A DNA stretch of 64,000 nucleotides, from the NCBI RefSeq assembly GCF_042678185.1, contig NZ_JBHUDQ010000018.1. One strand, written 5' to 3'. Source of the DNA: Ramlibacter ginsenosidimutans (GTDB lineage Bacteria > Pseudomonadota > Gammaproteobacteria > Burkholderiales > Burkholderiaceae_C). The translations under genes and the position numbers were made by a program. The notes under the pieces are model-generated. The model ran no database searches. It was not told the origin of the DNA and worked only from the letters and a program-made list of their open reading frames with translations. This document shows, one piece after another, positions 19,080-26,819 of the stretch. Numbering within the stretch: the stretch's first letter is position 1; each line of letters starts with the position of its first letter.

Positions 19080-19658
19080 ATGAACCGCTACCCGATGCCC
19101 GAGCTGAACGACCTCCCGGAAGACATGCGCCAGCGCATCCTGGAAGTGCAGGAGAAGAGCGGCTTCGTGCCGAACGTCTTCCTTGCGCTCGCGCGGCGCC
19201 CGGCCGAATGGCGCGCCTTCTTTGCGTATCACGACGCGTTGATGCTCAAGGAGACGGGCTCGCTCACCAAGGGCGAGCGCGAAATGATCGTCACCGCCAC
19301 GAGCGCGGCGAACCAGTGCCTGTATTGCGTGGTGGCGCATGGCGCGATCCTGCGCATCTACGAGAAGAAGCCGCTGGTGGCGGACCAGGTGGCCGTGAAC
19401 TACCGCAAGGCCGACATCACGCCGCGGCAGCGCGCGATGCTGGATTTCGCGATGAAGGTCTGCCTGCGCTCGCACGAAATCGCCGACGCCGACTTCGAGG
19501 CGCTGCATCCGCACGGCTTCGACGACGAGGACATCTGGGACATCGCGGCGATCACGGCCTTCTTCGGCCTGTCGAACCGCATGGCGAGCTTCTCGAACAT
19601 GATGCCCAACCCCGAGTTCTACCTGATGGGGCGGGTGCCGAGGGAGAAGAAGGCGTAG
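19080..19658 (+). CDS. AhpD-like peroxidase-related protein (CMD family)
   Basis: 192 residues of the carboxymuconolactone-decarboxylase/AhpD superfamily. NQCLYCVVAHGAILR near residue 80 holds the CxxC...H redox centre of alkylhydroperoxidase-type members, and LTKGEREMIVTATSA is the preceding conserved helix. The later DIAAITAFFGLSNRMASF is typical of the uncharacterised peroxidase-related enzymes. It probably reduces peroxides with a lipoyl or thiol partner; the partner is not in view. GGAG precedes the ATG at a good distance. A family B repeat follows the gene. Confidence 0.85.
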   Translation: MNRYPMPELNDLPEDMRQRILEVQEKSGFVPNVFLALARRPAEWRAFFAYHDALMLKETGSLTKGEREMIVTATSAANQCLYCVVAHGAILRIYEKKPLVADQVAVNYRKADITPRQRAMLDFAMKVCLRSHEIADADFEALHPHGFDDEDIWDIAAITAFFGLSNRMASFSNMMPNPEFYLMGRVPREKKA

Positions 19659-19693
19659 GGCGAATCGAAGCGCCGTGGGAGCGCGAAGAAGAG

Positions 19694-19807
19694 AACGCAG
19701 AGTGCGCAGAGGTTACGCAGAGGACGCAGAGAAGACAGGAAAAGAGAGGGAAGACCTCCTGAGGATTTTCTTTGCGTCCTCTGCGTAACCTCTGCGTCCT
19801 CTGCGTT
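19694..19807. repeat. Dispersed GCAGAGG hairpin element, family B, copy 1
   Basis: Left arm rich in ACGCAGAGG units and right arm rich in CCTCTGCGT units, inverted around about 50 bases. Sits between the ends of the CMD gene and the SDR gene. Other copies: 26671-26780, 35288-35396, 38272-38377, 52456-52593. Confidence 0.88.
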
Positions 19808-19874
19808 CACCTGTCCCGATTCGGCCGAGCACGTATCGCAGCCACTGCGGCACGCGCGTCGCTTCATCCGCTAA

Positions 19875-20657
19875 TTAGAGACTGAAGCCATCATCCGCCG
19901 AGATGACGGCCCCGTTGATGAAGCTGCTGCGGTCGGAGGCGAGCATCAGCAGCACCGCGTCCAGGTCCTCGGGCTTGCCCACGCGTTTGCGCGGAAGCAT
20001 CTGCACCAGCTTCTGACCCTGCTCGGTCTGCCAGTGCTGGTGGTTGATCTCGGTGTCGATGTAGCCGGGGCACAGCGCGTTCACGTTGATGCCGAAGCGG
20101 CCCCACTCCAGCGCCATCGCCTTGGTCATGTGCACGACCGTCGCCTTGCTCATGGCATACACACCGATCTGCGGCAGCACGCGCAGGCCCGCCGCGGACG
20201 CGATGTTGATGATGTGCCCGCCCGTGAAGCTGCCCGGGGCGGCGCCGCGCGCACGGGCCAGCATGCGCTTGCCCACTTCCTGCGCGACGAAGAAGGCGCC
20301 CTTCACGTTGGTGTCGAACACGTAGTCGAAGTCTTCCTCCGTCACGTCCTGGATGCGCTGCGTGGTGCTCACGCCCGAGTTGTTCACCAGGATGTCGATG
20401 GAGCCCATCTCCGTTTCGGCGTGCGCCACCGCGGCCTTGATGCTGTCGGTGTCCGTCACGTCCAGCGTGACCACGTGCGCATCGCCGCCTTCGCCTTCGA
20501 TCTGCGCGCGCAGGTCCTTCAGCTTCTCCATGCGGCGCGCGGCCAGCACCACCGCGGCGCCCGAGCGCGCCAGCACGCGCGCGAACTGCGCGCCCAGGCC
20601 GCTGGAAGCGCCGGTGACGAAGGCGACACGGCCGGACAAGTCGATGCTGTAAGCCAC
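19875..20657 (-). CDS. SDR-family oxidoreductase (FabG-like)
   Basis: 260 residues, classical short-chain dehydrogenase. The NAD(P) loop is TGASSGLGAQ (residues 15-24), the NNSG motif DILVNNSGVS, and the catalytic Ser-Tyr-Lys triad lies in IASAAGLRVLPQIGVYAMSK. An Arg pair after the first strand (AARRMEKL) suggests NADPH preference. It probably reduces a 3-oxoacyl or hydroxyacyl substrate; which one is open. Divergent from the ETF-QO gene with 133 bases between, which hints at a role in acyl-CoA oxidation, but this rests on position only. Confidence 0.88.
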   Translation of the reverse strand: MAYSIDLSGRVAFVTGASSGLGAQFARVLARSGAAVVLAARRMEKLKDLRAQIEGEGGDAHVVTLDVTDTDSIKAAVAHAETEMGSIDILVNNSGVSTTQRIQDVTEEDFDYVFDTNVKGAFFVAQEVGKRMLARARGAAPGSFTGGHIINIASAAGLRVLPQIGVYAMSKATVVHMTKAMALEWGRFGINVNALCPGYIDTEINHQHWQTEQGQKLVQMLPRKRVGKPEDLDAVLLMLASDRSSFINGAVISADDGFSL

Positions 20658-20790
20658 TGGGACTCCTCTCTAGAATGCGGATGGGGATAGCACGATGGTT
20701 CGCAGCGCGGCCGTGGCGCAATAGAATGCGAAGCTGCCCCACGGCGCGCGACGGTGCGTGCGCGTTCAATCCATTATCCGACGAGACTCC

Positions 20791-22467
20791 ATGACCGAAG
20801 AAGAAATCCTGGCCCAGTACGGACCGCGTGAAGCGATGGAGTACGACGTCGTGGTGGTGGGCGGCGGTCCGGCCGGACTCGCGACCGCGATCCACCTGAA
20901 GCAGCTCGCCGCCGAGTCGGGCAAGGAGCTCTCCGTCGTCGTGCTGGAGAAAGGCTCCGAGCCCGGCGCGCACATCCTGTCGGGCGCCATCATGGACCCG
21001 ATCGCCCTGTCGGAGCTGATCCCCGACTGGAAGGAACAAGGCGCGCCGCTCAACGTCCCGGTCACGGAAGACGTCTTCCTGTTCCTCGGCGAGAAGAAGG
21101 GCAGGCGCGTGCCCAACTTCCTGCTGCCGCCCAACTTCGGCAACCACGGCAACTACATCGTGAGCCTGGCCAACGTCGTGCGCTGGATGGCGCAGCAGGC
21201 CGAGGCGCTGGGCGTGGAGATCTTCCCCGGCTTCCCCGCCGCCGAAGTCCTCTACAACGACGACGGCTCGGTCAAGGGCGTGGCCACCGGCAACATGGGC
21301 ATCGGCAAGGACGGCCAGCCTACCGACCACTTCCAGCTCGGGATGGAGCTGCACGCGAAGTACACGATCTTCGCCGAGGGTTCGCGCGGCCACCTGGGCA
21401 AGCAGCTGATCCCGCGCTTCAAGCTCGACGACGGCCGGGATCCGCAAAGCTACAGCATCGGCATCAAGGAAGTGTGGGAGATCGATGCGTCGCGGCACAC
21501 GCCGGGCCTGGCGCTGCACAGCGCGGGCTGGCCGCTCGACGAGATGACCTATGGCGGCTCGTTCCTCTATCACATGGAGAACAACCAGATCGCCATCGGC
21601 TTCGTGGTCGGCCTGGACTACGCCAACCCGTATCTCTCGCCCTTCGAGGAATTCCAGCGCTTCAAGACGCACCCGAACATCCGCTGGTATTTCGAGGGCG
21701 GCACGGCCAAGCGGCTGGGCTACGGCGCCCGCGCCCTGACGGTCGGCGGCATCCTCTCGCTGCCCAAGCTCGTGTTCCCCGGCGGCGCGCTGGTGGGCGA
21801 CGACGCCGGCTTCCTCAACGCCTCGCGCATCAAGGGCAGCCACGCGGCCATCAAGACCGGCATGCTGGTGGCGCGCGCGGCCTTCGATGCGGTCCAGGCG
21901 GGCCGCCAGCACGACGAGCTCACTGCGTATCCCGCAGCCTTCGAGAAGTCGTGGCTGTACACCGAGCTGAACAAGGCGCGCAACTTCAAGCAGTGGTTCA
22001 AGAAGGGCCGCACGGTCGCGACCTTCATGACGGGCATCGAGCAGTTCGTGCTGCGCGGGACGATCCCGTGGACGCTGCACCGCGAGCGGCCGGACTACAC
22101 GTACCTGAAGCCGGCCGCGCAGTGCAAGCCGATCCTGTATCCGAAGCCGGACGGCAAGCTCACCTTCGACCGGCTCTCCTCGGTGTTCATCTCGAACACG
22201 AACCACGAGGAGAACCAGCCGGCGCACCTGACGCTGAAGGACCCGACGGTGCCCACGCGCGTCAACCTGCCGGAGTACGCGGGCCCCGAGCAGCGCTATT
22301 GCCCGGCCGGCGTCTACGAGTTCGTCGAGGACAACGGCAACGCGCGCCTGCAGATCAACGCGCAGAACTGCGTGCACTGCAAGACCTGCGACATCAAGGA
22401 CCCCACGCAGAACATCGTGTGGGTCACGCCCGAAGGCGGCGGCGGCCCGAACTACACCAACATGTAG
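20791..22467 (+). CDS. Electron-transfer flavoprotein-ubiquinone oxidoreductase
   Basis: 558 residues, matching ETF-QO, the inner-membrane-associated enzyme that passes electrons from ETF (acyl-CoA and sarcosine/dimethylglycine dehydrogenases) to ubiquinone. FAD-binding motif DVVVVGGGPAGLATAIHLK lies near residues 20-38; a C-terminal 4Fe-4S ferredoxin module has Cys in YCPAGVYEF and NCVHCKTCDIKDPTQN, and the family-typical end GGGGPNYTNM is present. ATG at 20791 is preferred to an in-frame codon 33 bases earlier: it gives the usual MTEEEILAQYGPREAMEYD start. A hairpin follows the stop. Confidence 0.95.
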   Translation: MTEEEILAQYGPREAMEYDVVVVGGGPAGLATAIHLKQLAAESGKELSVVVLEKGSEPGAHILSGAIMDPIALSELIPDWKEQGAPLNVPVTEDVFLFLGEKKGRRVPNFLLPPNFGNHGNYIVSLANVVRWMAQQAEALGVEIFPGFPAAEVLYNDDGSVKGVATGNMGIGKDGQPTDHFQLGMELHAKYTIFAEGSRGHLGKQLIPRFKLDDGRDPQSYSIGIKEVWEIDASRHTPGLALHSAGWPLDEMTYGGSFLYHMENNQIAIGFVVGLDYANPYLSPFEEFQRFKTHPNIRWYFEGGTAKRLGYGARALTVGGILSLPKLVFPGGALVGDDAGFLNASRIKGSHAAIKTGMLVARAAFDAVQAGRQHDELTAYPAAFEKSWLYTELNKARNFKQWFKKGRTVATFMTGIEQFVLRGTIPWTLHRERPDYTYLKPAAQCKPILYPKPDGKLTFDRLSSVFISNTNHEENQPAHLTLKDPTVPTRVNLPEYAGPEQRYCPAGVYEFVEDNGNARLQINAQNCVHCKTCDIKDPTQNIVWVTPEGGGGPNYTNM

Positions 22468-22473
22468 TGCTTA

Positions 22474-22500
22474 CGTCGTCTGCCTCGCGGCAAGACGACG
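22474..22500. terminator. Hairpin after the ETF-QO gene
   Basis: CGTCGTCTGCC and GGCAAGACGACG pair around TCGC with one bulged base, 7 bases after the stop. There is no T-run, so it may be a processing or pausing hairpin rather than a true intrinsic terminator. Confidence 0.4.
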
Positions 22501-22593
22501 CGCAACCGTCAGCGGACCTTCAGTCTTCCCCGAGCTTTCCCTGTGCGTGCGAAGTGCGTGCGCGGGTAGCCTGCCCCGGACATAGGAGTCCGC

Positions 22594-23892
22594 ATGCAAA
22601 CGCTCGCACAAAGAACCATTTCGAAGATCAGCTGGCGGCTGCTGCCGCTGCTGATGGTCAGCTACTTCATCGCCTACCTCGACCGGGTCAACCTCGGTTT
22701 CGCGGGCGCCGCGATGTCGAAGGACCTGCACTTCACCAGCACCGTCTTCGGCAGCGCCGCGGGCATCTTCTTCCTCGCCTACTTCCTGTTCGAGGTGCCC
22801 AGCAACCTGGCGCTGGAACGTTTCGGCGCGCGCAAGTGGATCGCGCGCATCATGTTCTCGTGGGGGATCATCTCCGCCGCGCAGGCGTGGGTCGGCGGCA
22901 GCACCAGCTTCAACACCGTGCGCTTCCTGCTCGGGATTGCGGAAGCGGGCTTCTTCCCCGGCGTGATCTTCTACATCACGCTGTGGTTCCCCGCCGCCTA
23001 CCGCGCGCGCATCGTCGGCTGGTTCATGTTCGCGATCCCGATCTCCACGGTCATCGGCTCTCCCATCTCCGGCTTCATCCTGAACATGGAAGGCATGGGC
23101 GGCATGCACGGCTGGCAGTGGCTGTTCATCCTCGAGGCCGTGCCCGCGGTGATCCTCACCCTGTTCGTCCTGCTGTACCTGCCTGACGGTCCGAAGGACG
23201 CGAAGTGGCTCACGGACGAAGAGCGCAACTGGCTGCAGTCCACGCTGGACGCCGAGCGCCGCAACCGCGAGAGCTTCCATCGGATCTCGTGGAAGCAGTC
23301 CCTGACCAACTGGCGCGTGATCGCGCTGGGCTTCGTGTACATGGGCGTGACGGTGCCCCTGTACGGCCTGGGCTTCTTCCTGCCGCAGATCATCCGCGGC
23401 TTCGGCGGCCTCGGCAACGTGGAGATCGGCTTCATCAACGCCTTCCCCTACCTGATCGGCGCCATCGCGATGATCTTCTGGACGCGCCTCTCGGATGCGA
23501 AGAAGGAGCGCAAGACCTTCATGCTGCTGTCGATGGCCTGCATCGCCGCCGGCCTGATCGGCGCCGCCATGACCGCGGCGCCCGTGCCTAAGATGGCCTT
23601 CGTCACGCTCGCTGCCTTCGGCATCTTCACCGCCCTGCCCGTGTTCTGGACCCTGCCCACCGCCATCCTGAGCGGCACGGCCGCGGCAGCCGGCATTGCC
23701 TGGATCAACTCCATCGGCAACCTGGGCGGCTACATCGGCCCGACGATCTTCGGCGCCCTGAAGGACAAGACAGGCAATGACTTCTACGCCGTGCTGTTCC
23801 TCGCGCTGCTGGCGGTGATGGGACTGGTCCTGGTGCTCGCGGTCGGCCACGACAAGCGCGCGGAGCACGCGGCGGACATGGCCACGGCCTGA
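22594..23892 (+). CDS. MFS transporter, anion:cation symporter family
   Basis: 432 residues with twelve TM segments. YLDRVNLGFAGAAMSKDLHF near residue 30 is the DRxNxG signature of the ACS family (phthalate, glucarate, tartrate and other organic anion carriers), and EVPSNLALERFGARKWIAR is the family's second conserved block. It should import an organic anion with protons. GGAG precedes the ATG. The next gene, a periplasmic binding protein, follows after 13 bases; the two may be co-transcribed, although they belong to different transport classes. Confidence 0.88.
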   Translation: MQTLAQRTISKISWRLLPLLMVSYFIAYLDRVNLGFAGAAMSKDLHFTSTVFGSAAGIFFLAYFLFEVPSNLALERFGARKWIARIMFSWGIISAAQAWVGGSTSFNTVRFLLGIAEAGFFPGVIFYITLWFPAAYRARIVGWFMFAIPISTVIGSPISGFILNMEGMGGMHGWQWLFILEAVPAVILTLFVLLYLPDGPKDAKWLTDEERNWLQSTLDAERRNRESFHRISWKQSLTNWRVIALGFVYMGVTVPLYGLGFFLPQIIRGFGGLGNVEIGFINAFPYLIGAIAMIFWTRLSDAKKERKTFMLLSMACIAAGLIGAAMTAAPVPKMAFVTLAAFGIFTALPVFWTLPTAILSGTAAAAGIAWINSIGNLGGYIGPTIFGALKDKTGNDFYAVLFLALLAVMGLVLVLAVGHDKRAEHAADMATA

Positions 23893-23905
23893 GCATCGGT
23901 ACACC

Positions 23906-24877
23906 ATGACGTTCCTCACTTCCAGGCGCGCGCGCCGCGCCTTTCTCGGCTCGCTGCTCGCGCTCGCGGCCTCCAGCTCGTTCGCCGCCTGGCCGGACCA
24001 GACCATCCGCATCATGGTGCCCTGGGCGCCCGGCGGCGCGACCGACCAGATCGCGCGCCTGATCGCGCAGCCGCTCGGGCAGGCGCTCGGCGTGACGGTG
24101 GTCGTGGACAACAAGGGCGGCGCCGGCGGCGTGATCGGCACGCAGATGTTCGTGAAGGACAAGCCGGACGGCTACAGCCTGCTGCTCGCGACCAGTTCCA
24201 CCAACGCCGCGGCGCCCTACCTGTACAAGAAGCTCGGCTTCGACCCGCTCGCCGACTTCACGCCGGTCACCACCCTGTGCGCCATTCCGAACGTGATGGT
24301 CGTGCCCGCGAAGTCGCCGTGGAATTCGCTCGGCGACATCGTGGCCGCGGCGAAGAAGAACCCGGACAAGTACACCTACGGCTCCGCCGGCATCGGCGGC
24401 TCGCAGCACCTGGCCGGCGCGGAGTTCAAGAAGGTGGCCGGCATCGAGATCCGCCACGTTCCGTACAAGGGCAGCGGCCCGGCGGCGCAGGACCTGATCG
24501 CCGGCAACATCGACATGATGATCGACACCGGGTCGCTGGGCAGCATCCGCGGCGGGCTGCTCAAGCCGATTGCCGTCGCTTCCGAGAAGCGCCTGCCCGC
24601 CCTGCCCAACGTGCCGACCTTCAGGGAAGCGGGCGTGCCGATGGTCGCCTCCGCCTGGTACGGGCTGATGCTGCCGGCACACGCGCCGCGCGAGGTGGTA
24701 TTGCGCCTGAACGCCGAGGTGAACAGGATCCTGAAGTCGCCCGAGATCCACCAGCGCCTGGTGGACATGGGCGCGGAGGTCTGGGGCAGCACGCCGGAGG
24801 AGTTCGCGAAGTTCAACGCGAGCGAACTGAGGCGCTACGAAGCCATCGTGCGCGATTCGGGGGCGCCCAAGGAGTGA
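23906..24877 (+). CDS. TctC/Bug-family periplasmic solute-binding protein
   Basis: 323 residues. Signal peptide with Arg-rich start and cleavage around SSSFA-AWPDQ, then the typical Bug opening QTIRIMVPWAPGGATDQIAR and the ligand-loop region VVDNKGGAGGVIGTQ. These Venus-flytrap proteins bind carboxylates for tripartite tricarboxylate transporters and are hugely expanded as orphans in Burkholderiales. No TctA or TctB is nearby, so it is an orphan here and may work with a distant transporter or as a sensor. Ends 17 bases before the glycine riboswitch. Confidence 0.92.
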   Translation: MTFLTSRRARRAFLGSLLALAASSSFAAWPDQTIRIMVPWAPGGATDQIARLIAQPLGQALGVTVVVDNKGGAGGVIGTQMFVKDKPDGYSLLLATSSTNAAAPYLYKKLGFDPLADFTPVTTLCAIPNVMVVPAKSPWNSLGDIVAAAKKNPDKYTYGSAGIGGSQHLAGAEFKKVAGIEIRHVPYKGSGPAAQDLIAGNIDMMIDTGSLGSIRGGLLKPIAVASEKRLPALPNVPTFREAGVPMVASAWYGLMLPAHAPREVVLRLNAEVNRILKSPEIHQRLVDMGAEVWGSTPEEFAKFNASELRRYEAIVRDSGAPKE

Positions 24878-24880
24878 GGC

Positions 24881-24886
24881 TACAAT
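24881..24886 (+). promoter_or_regulatory. Candidate -10 element of the gcv operon
   Basis: TACAAT, one mismatch to TATAAT, lies 8 bases before the first riboswitch aptamer. No convincing -35 hexamer is visible at 16-18 bases, so the promoter is weakly supported by sequence and mainly by position. Confidence 0.4.
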
Positions 24887-24893
24887 CCGCGCG

Positions 24894-25073
24894 GTCAGGA
24901 GAGAGTTCCCGCGCGGAACCGCCGAAGGCGTCGAACGCTCAGGCACCCAGGACTGACAAGCACCCCGTTCGCGGGGTGCCTCCATGCTGGAGAGAGGCCG
25001 CAGCGCCGAGTTGCGGTCCACCGAAGGAGCAAGCCCCCAGCCGGGGTGAATCTCTCAGGTAAAGCGGACAGCA
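24894..25073 (+). promoter_or_regulatory. Tandem glycine riboswitch upstream of gcvT
   Basis: Two aptamers are readable. The first has GTCAGGAGAGAG (from 24894), the core GCCGAAGGCG and the closing CAGGCACCCAGGACTGAC. The second opens at ATGCTGGAGAGAG (from 24983), has CACCGAAGGAGCAAGCCC and closes with TCTCTCAGGTAAAGCGGACAG. The short linker holds a GCACCCCG/CGGGGTGC hairpin. Glycine binding should switch on expression of gcvT, gcvH and gcvP, the genes immediately downstream. No typical terminator T-run is seen after the second aptamer, so control may act on translation or on Rho. Confidence 0.93.
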
Positions 25074-25127
25074 CGGGCCCGCCCATCGTGTGTACGATGG
25101 TTCTTCGCCTGTGGAGCACACCTGTCC

Positions 25128-26252
25128 GTGACTGATCAAGAGCTGCACAAGACCCCCTTGCATGCCCTGCACCTGGAGCTCGGTGCGCGCATGGTTCCCT
25201 TCGCCGGCTATGCCATGCCGGTGCAATACCCCGCCGGCCTGATGGCCGAACACCGCCAGACCCGCGAGAGCGCCGGCCTGTTCGATGTTTCGCACATGGG
25301 CCAGTTGCGCCTCTCGGGGCCCGAGGCTGCGCGGGCCTTCGAGACACTCATGCCGGTCGATGTCGTGGACCTCGCGCCCGGCAAGCAGCGCTACGGCCTG
25401 CTGCTCACCGACGAGGGCACCATCATCGACGACCTGATGTTCGCCAACCGCGGCGACCACCTGTTCGTGGTGGTCAACGGCGCCTGCAAGCACGTCGATC
25501 TCGCCCACCTGCAGGAGCGCATCGGCAAGCGCTGCGAGATCGTCACCATGTTCGACCGCGGCCTGCTGGCCCTGCAGGGGCCGAAGGCCGTCGATGCATT
25601 GCAACGCGTCGTGCCTGGCGTCGACAAGCTCGTCTTCATGACCGGCGCCGGCTTGGTCTGGAACGGCGCCGACCTCTTCATCACGCGCAGTGGCTACACC
25701 GGCGAGGACGGCTTCGAAATCTCCGTGCCCGCCGCGCAAGCCGAAGCGCTCGCACGCACCCTGCTCTCGCAGCCCGAGGTGAAACCGGTCGGCCTGGGCG
25801 CACGCAATTCGCTGCGCCTGGAAGCGGGACTGTGCCTGTACGGCAACGACATCGACACGACGACCACGCCCGTCGAAGCCGCGCTCACCTGGGCCATCCA
25901 GAAGGTGCGGCGCACGGGCGGCGCGCGCGCCGGCGGCTTTCCCGGTGCGGCCCGGGTGCTGGGCCAGCTCGATGGCACGGTGCCCGTGGCACGCAAGCGC
26001 GTGGGCCTCGTCGCGCAGGAGCGCGTGCCGGTGCGCGAACACGTGGAACTGCAGGACACCGCAGGCCAGCGCATCGGTGAGGTCACCAGCGGCCTGCTGG
26101 CGCCCACGCTCGACCGGCCGATCGCGATGGGCTACGTGCCGCCCGCGCTCGCCGCGGTGGGCACGCGCGTGCAGGCCCTCGTGCGCGGCAAGCCCGTCCC
26201 CATGGAAGTGGCAGCCATGCCTTTCGTTCCCAACCGTTACTACCGCGGCTGA
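25128..26252 (+). CDS. gcvT: Glycine cleavage system T protein (aminomethyltransferase)
   Basis: 374 residues. Transfers the aminomethyl carbon from lipoyl-GcvH to tetrahydrofolate, releasing ammonia. Typical blocks are LFDVSHMGQLRLSGPEA, NGACKHVDLAHL and the Asp-bearing SGYTGEDGFEISV; the C-terminal barrel ends GEVTSGLLAPTLDRPIAMGYV. The start is GTG at 25128, with GGAG 12 bases upstream, 54 bases after the riboswitch. gcvH follows after 22 bases. Slightly extended relative to the E. coli enzyme (about 364). Confidence 0.96.
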   Translation: MTDQELHKTPLHALHLELGARMVPFAGYAMPVQYPAGLMAEHRQTRESAGLFDVSHMGQLRLSGPEAARAFETLMPVDVVDLAPGKQRYGLLLTDEGTIIDDLMFANRGDHLFVVVNGACKHVDLAHLQERIGKRCEIVTMFDRGLLALQGPKAVDALQRVVPGVDKLVFMTGAGLVWNGADLFITRSGYTGEDGFEISVPAAQAEALARTLLSQPEVKPVGLGARNSLRLEAGLCLYGNDIDTTTTPVEAALTWAIQKVRRTGGARAGGFPGAARVLGQLDGTVPVARKRVGLVAQERVPVREHVELQDTAGQRIGEVTSGLLAPTLDRPIAMGYVPPALAAVGTRVQALVRGKPVPMEVAAMPFVPNRYYRG

Positions 26253-26274
26253 GGCCGCCGACAGGAGAAGACCG

Positions 26275-26652
26275 ATGACCGTCAAGTACACGCCCGAGCA
26301 CGAGTGGATCCAGCTCGAAGACCACGAGGCCGCCGTCGTCGGCATCACGCTGCACGCGCAGGATGCGCTGGGCGACGTGGTCTTCGTGGACCTGCCCGAA
26401 GTCGGCAAGACCTACGCCAAGGGCGAGGTGGCCGGTGTCGTCGAATCCGTGAAGGCGGCGGCGGACGTGTTCATGCCGATCGCCGGCGAGGTCACCGAGG
26501 TGAACGAGGACTTGCGCGGCGACCCTTCGCTCGCCAACAAGGACCCGATGGGCGCCGGCTGGTTCTTCAAGATCCTGATCAAGGACATGGCCGAATTCGA
26601 CGTGCTGATGGACGAACCCGACTACCAGAAGTTCGTCAAGGCGAACGCCTGA
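26275..26652 (+). CDS. gcvH: Glycine cleavage system H protein
   Basis: 125 residues, the lipoylated carrier that shuttles the aminomethyl group between GcvP, GcvT and lipoamide dehydrogenase. The lipoyl Lys is Lys60 in VVESVKAAADVFMP; EHEWIQLEDHEAAVVGIT and GWFFKI are the other conserved parts. The ATG at 26275 is preceded by AGGAGAAG; the frame is open farther upstream but overlaps gcvT. Confidence 0.96.
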   Translation: MTVKYTPEHEWIQLEDHEAAVVGITLHAQDALGDVVFVDLPEVGKTYAKGEVAGVVESVKAAADVFMPIAGEVTEVNEDLRGDPSLANKDPMGAGWFFKILIKDMAEFDVLMDEPDYQKFVKANA

Positions 26653-26670
26653 ATCTTGCCAGTCCAACAT

Positions 26671-26780
26671 CCGGACGCAGAGGACGCAGAGGTTTCGCAG
26701 AAGACGCAAAAGAATTTCCTGAAAACTTCTTTTCTGTCTCTTCTGCGTCCTCTGCGTATCCTTTGCGCCCTCTGCGTCCG
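26671..26780. repeat. GCAGAGG hairpin element, family B, copy 2
   Basis: Begins CCGGACGCAGAGGACGCAGAGG and ends CTCTGCGTCCGG, so the outermost arms are exact inverted repeats. It lies between gcvH and gcvP, inside what should be one transcript. Confidence 0.88.
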
Positions 26781-26819
26781 GCTGTCCGTTCCCGTTCCCG
26801 CATCCCTCCCAGGACTGAC

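Noticed and set aside
26304..26819. In-frame extension upstream of gcvP through gcvH and the family B repeat
   Set aside because: GcvP homology starts at 26820; upstream residues are out of frame with gcvH and encode repeat sequence.
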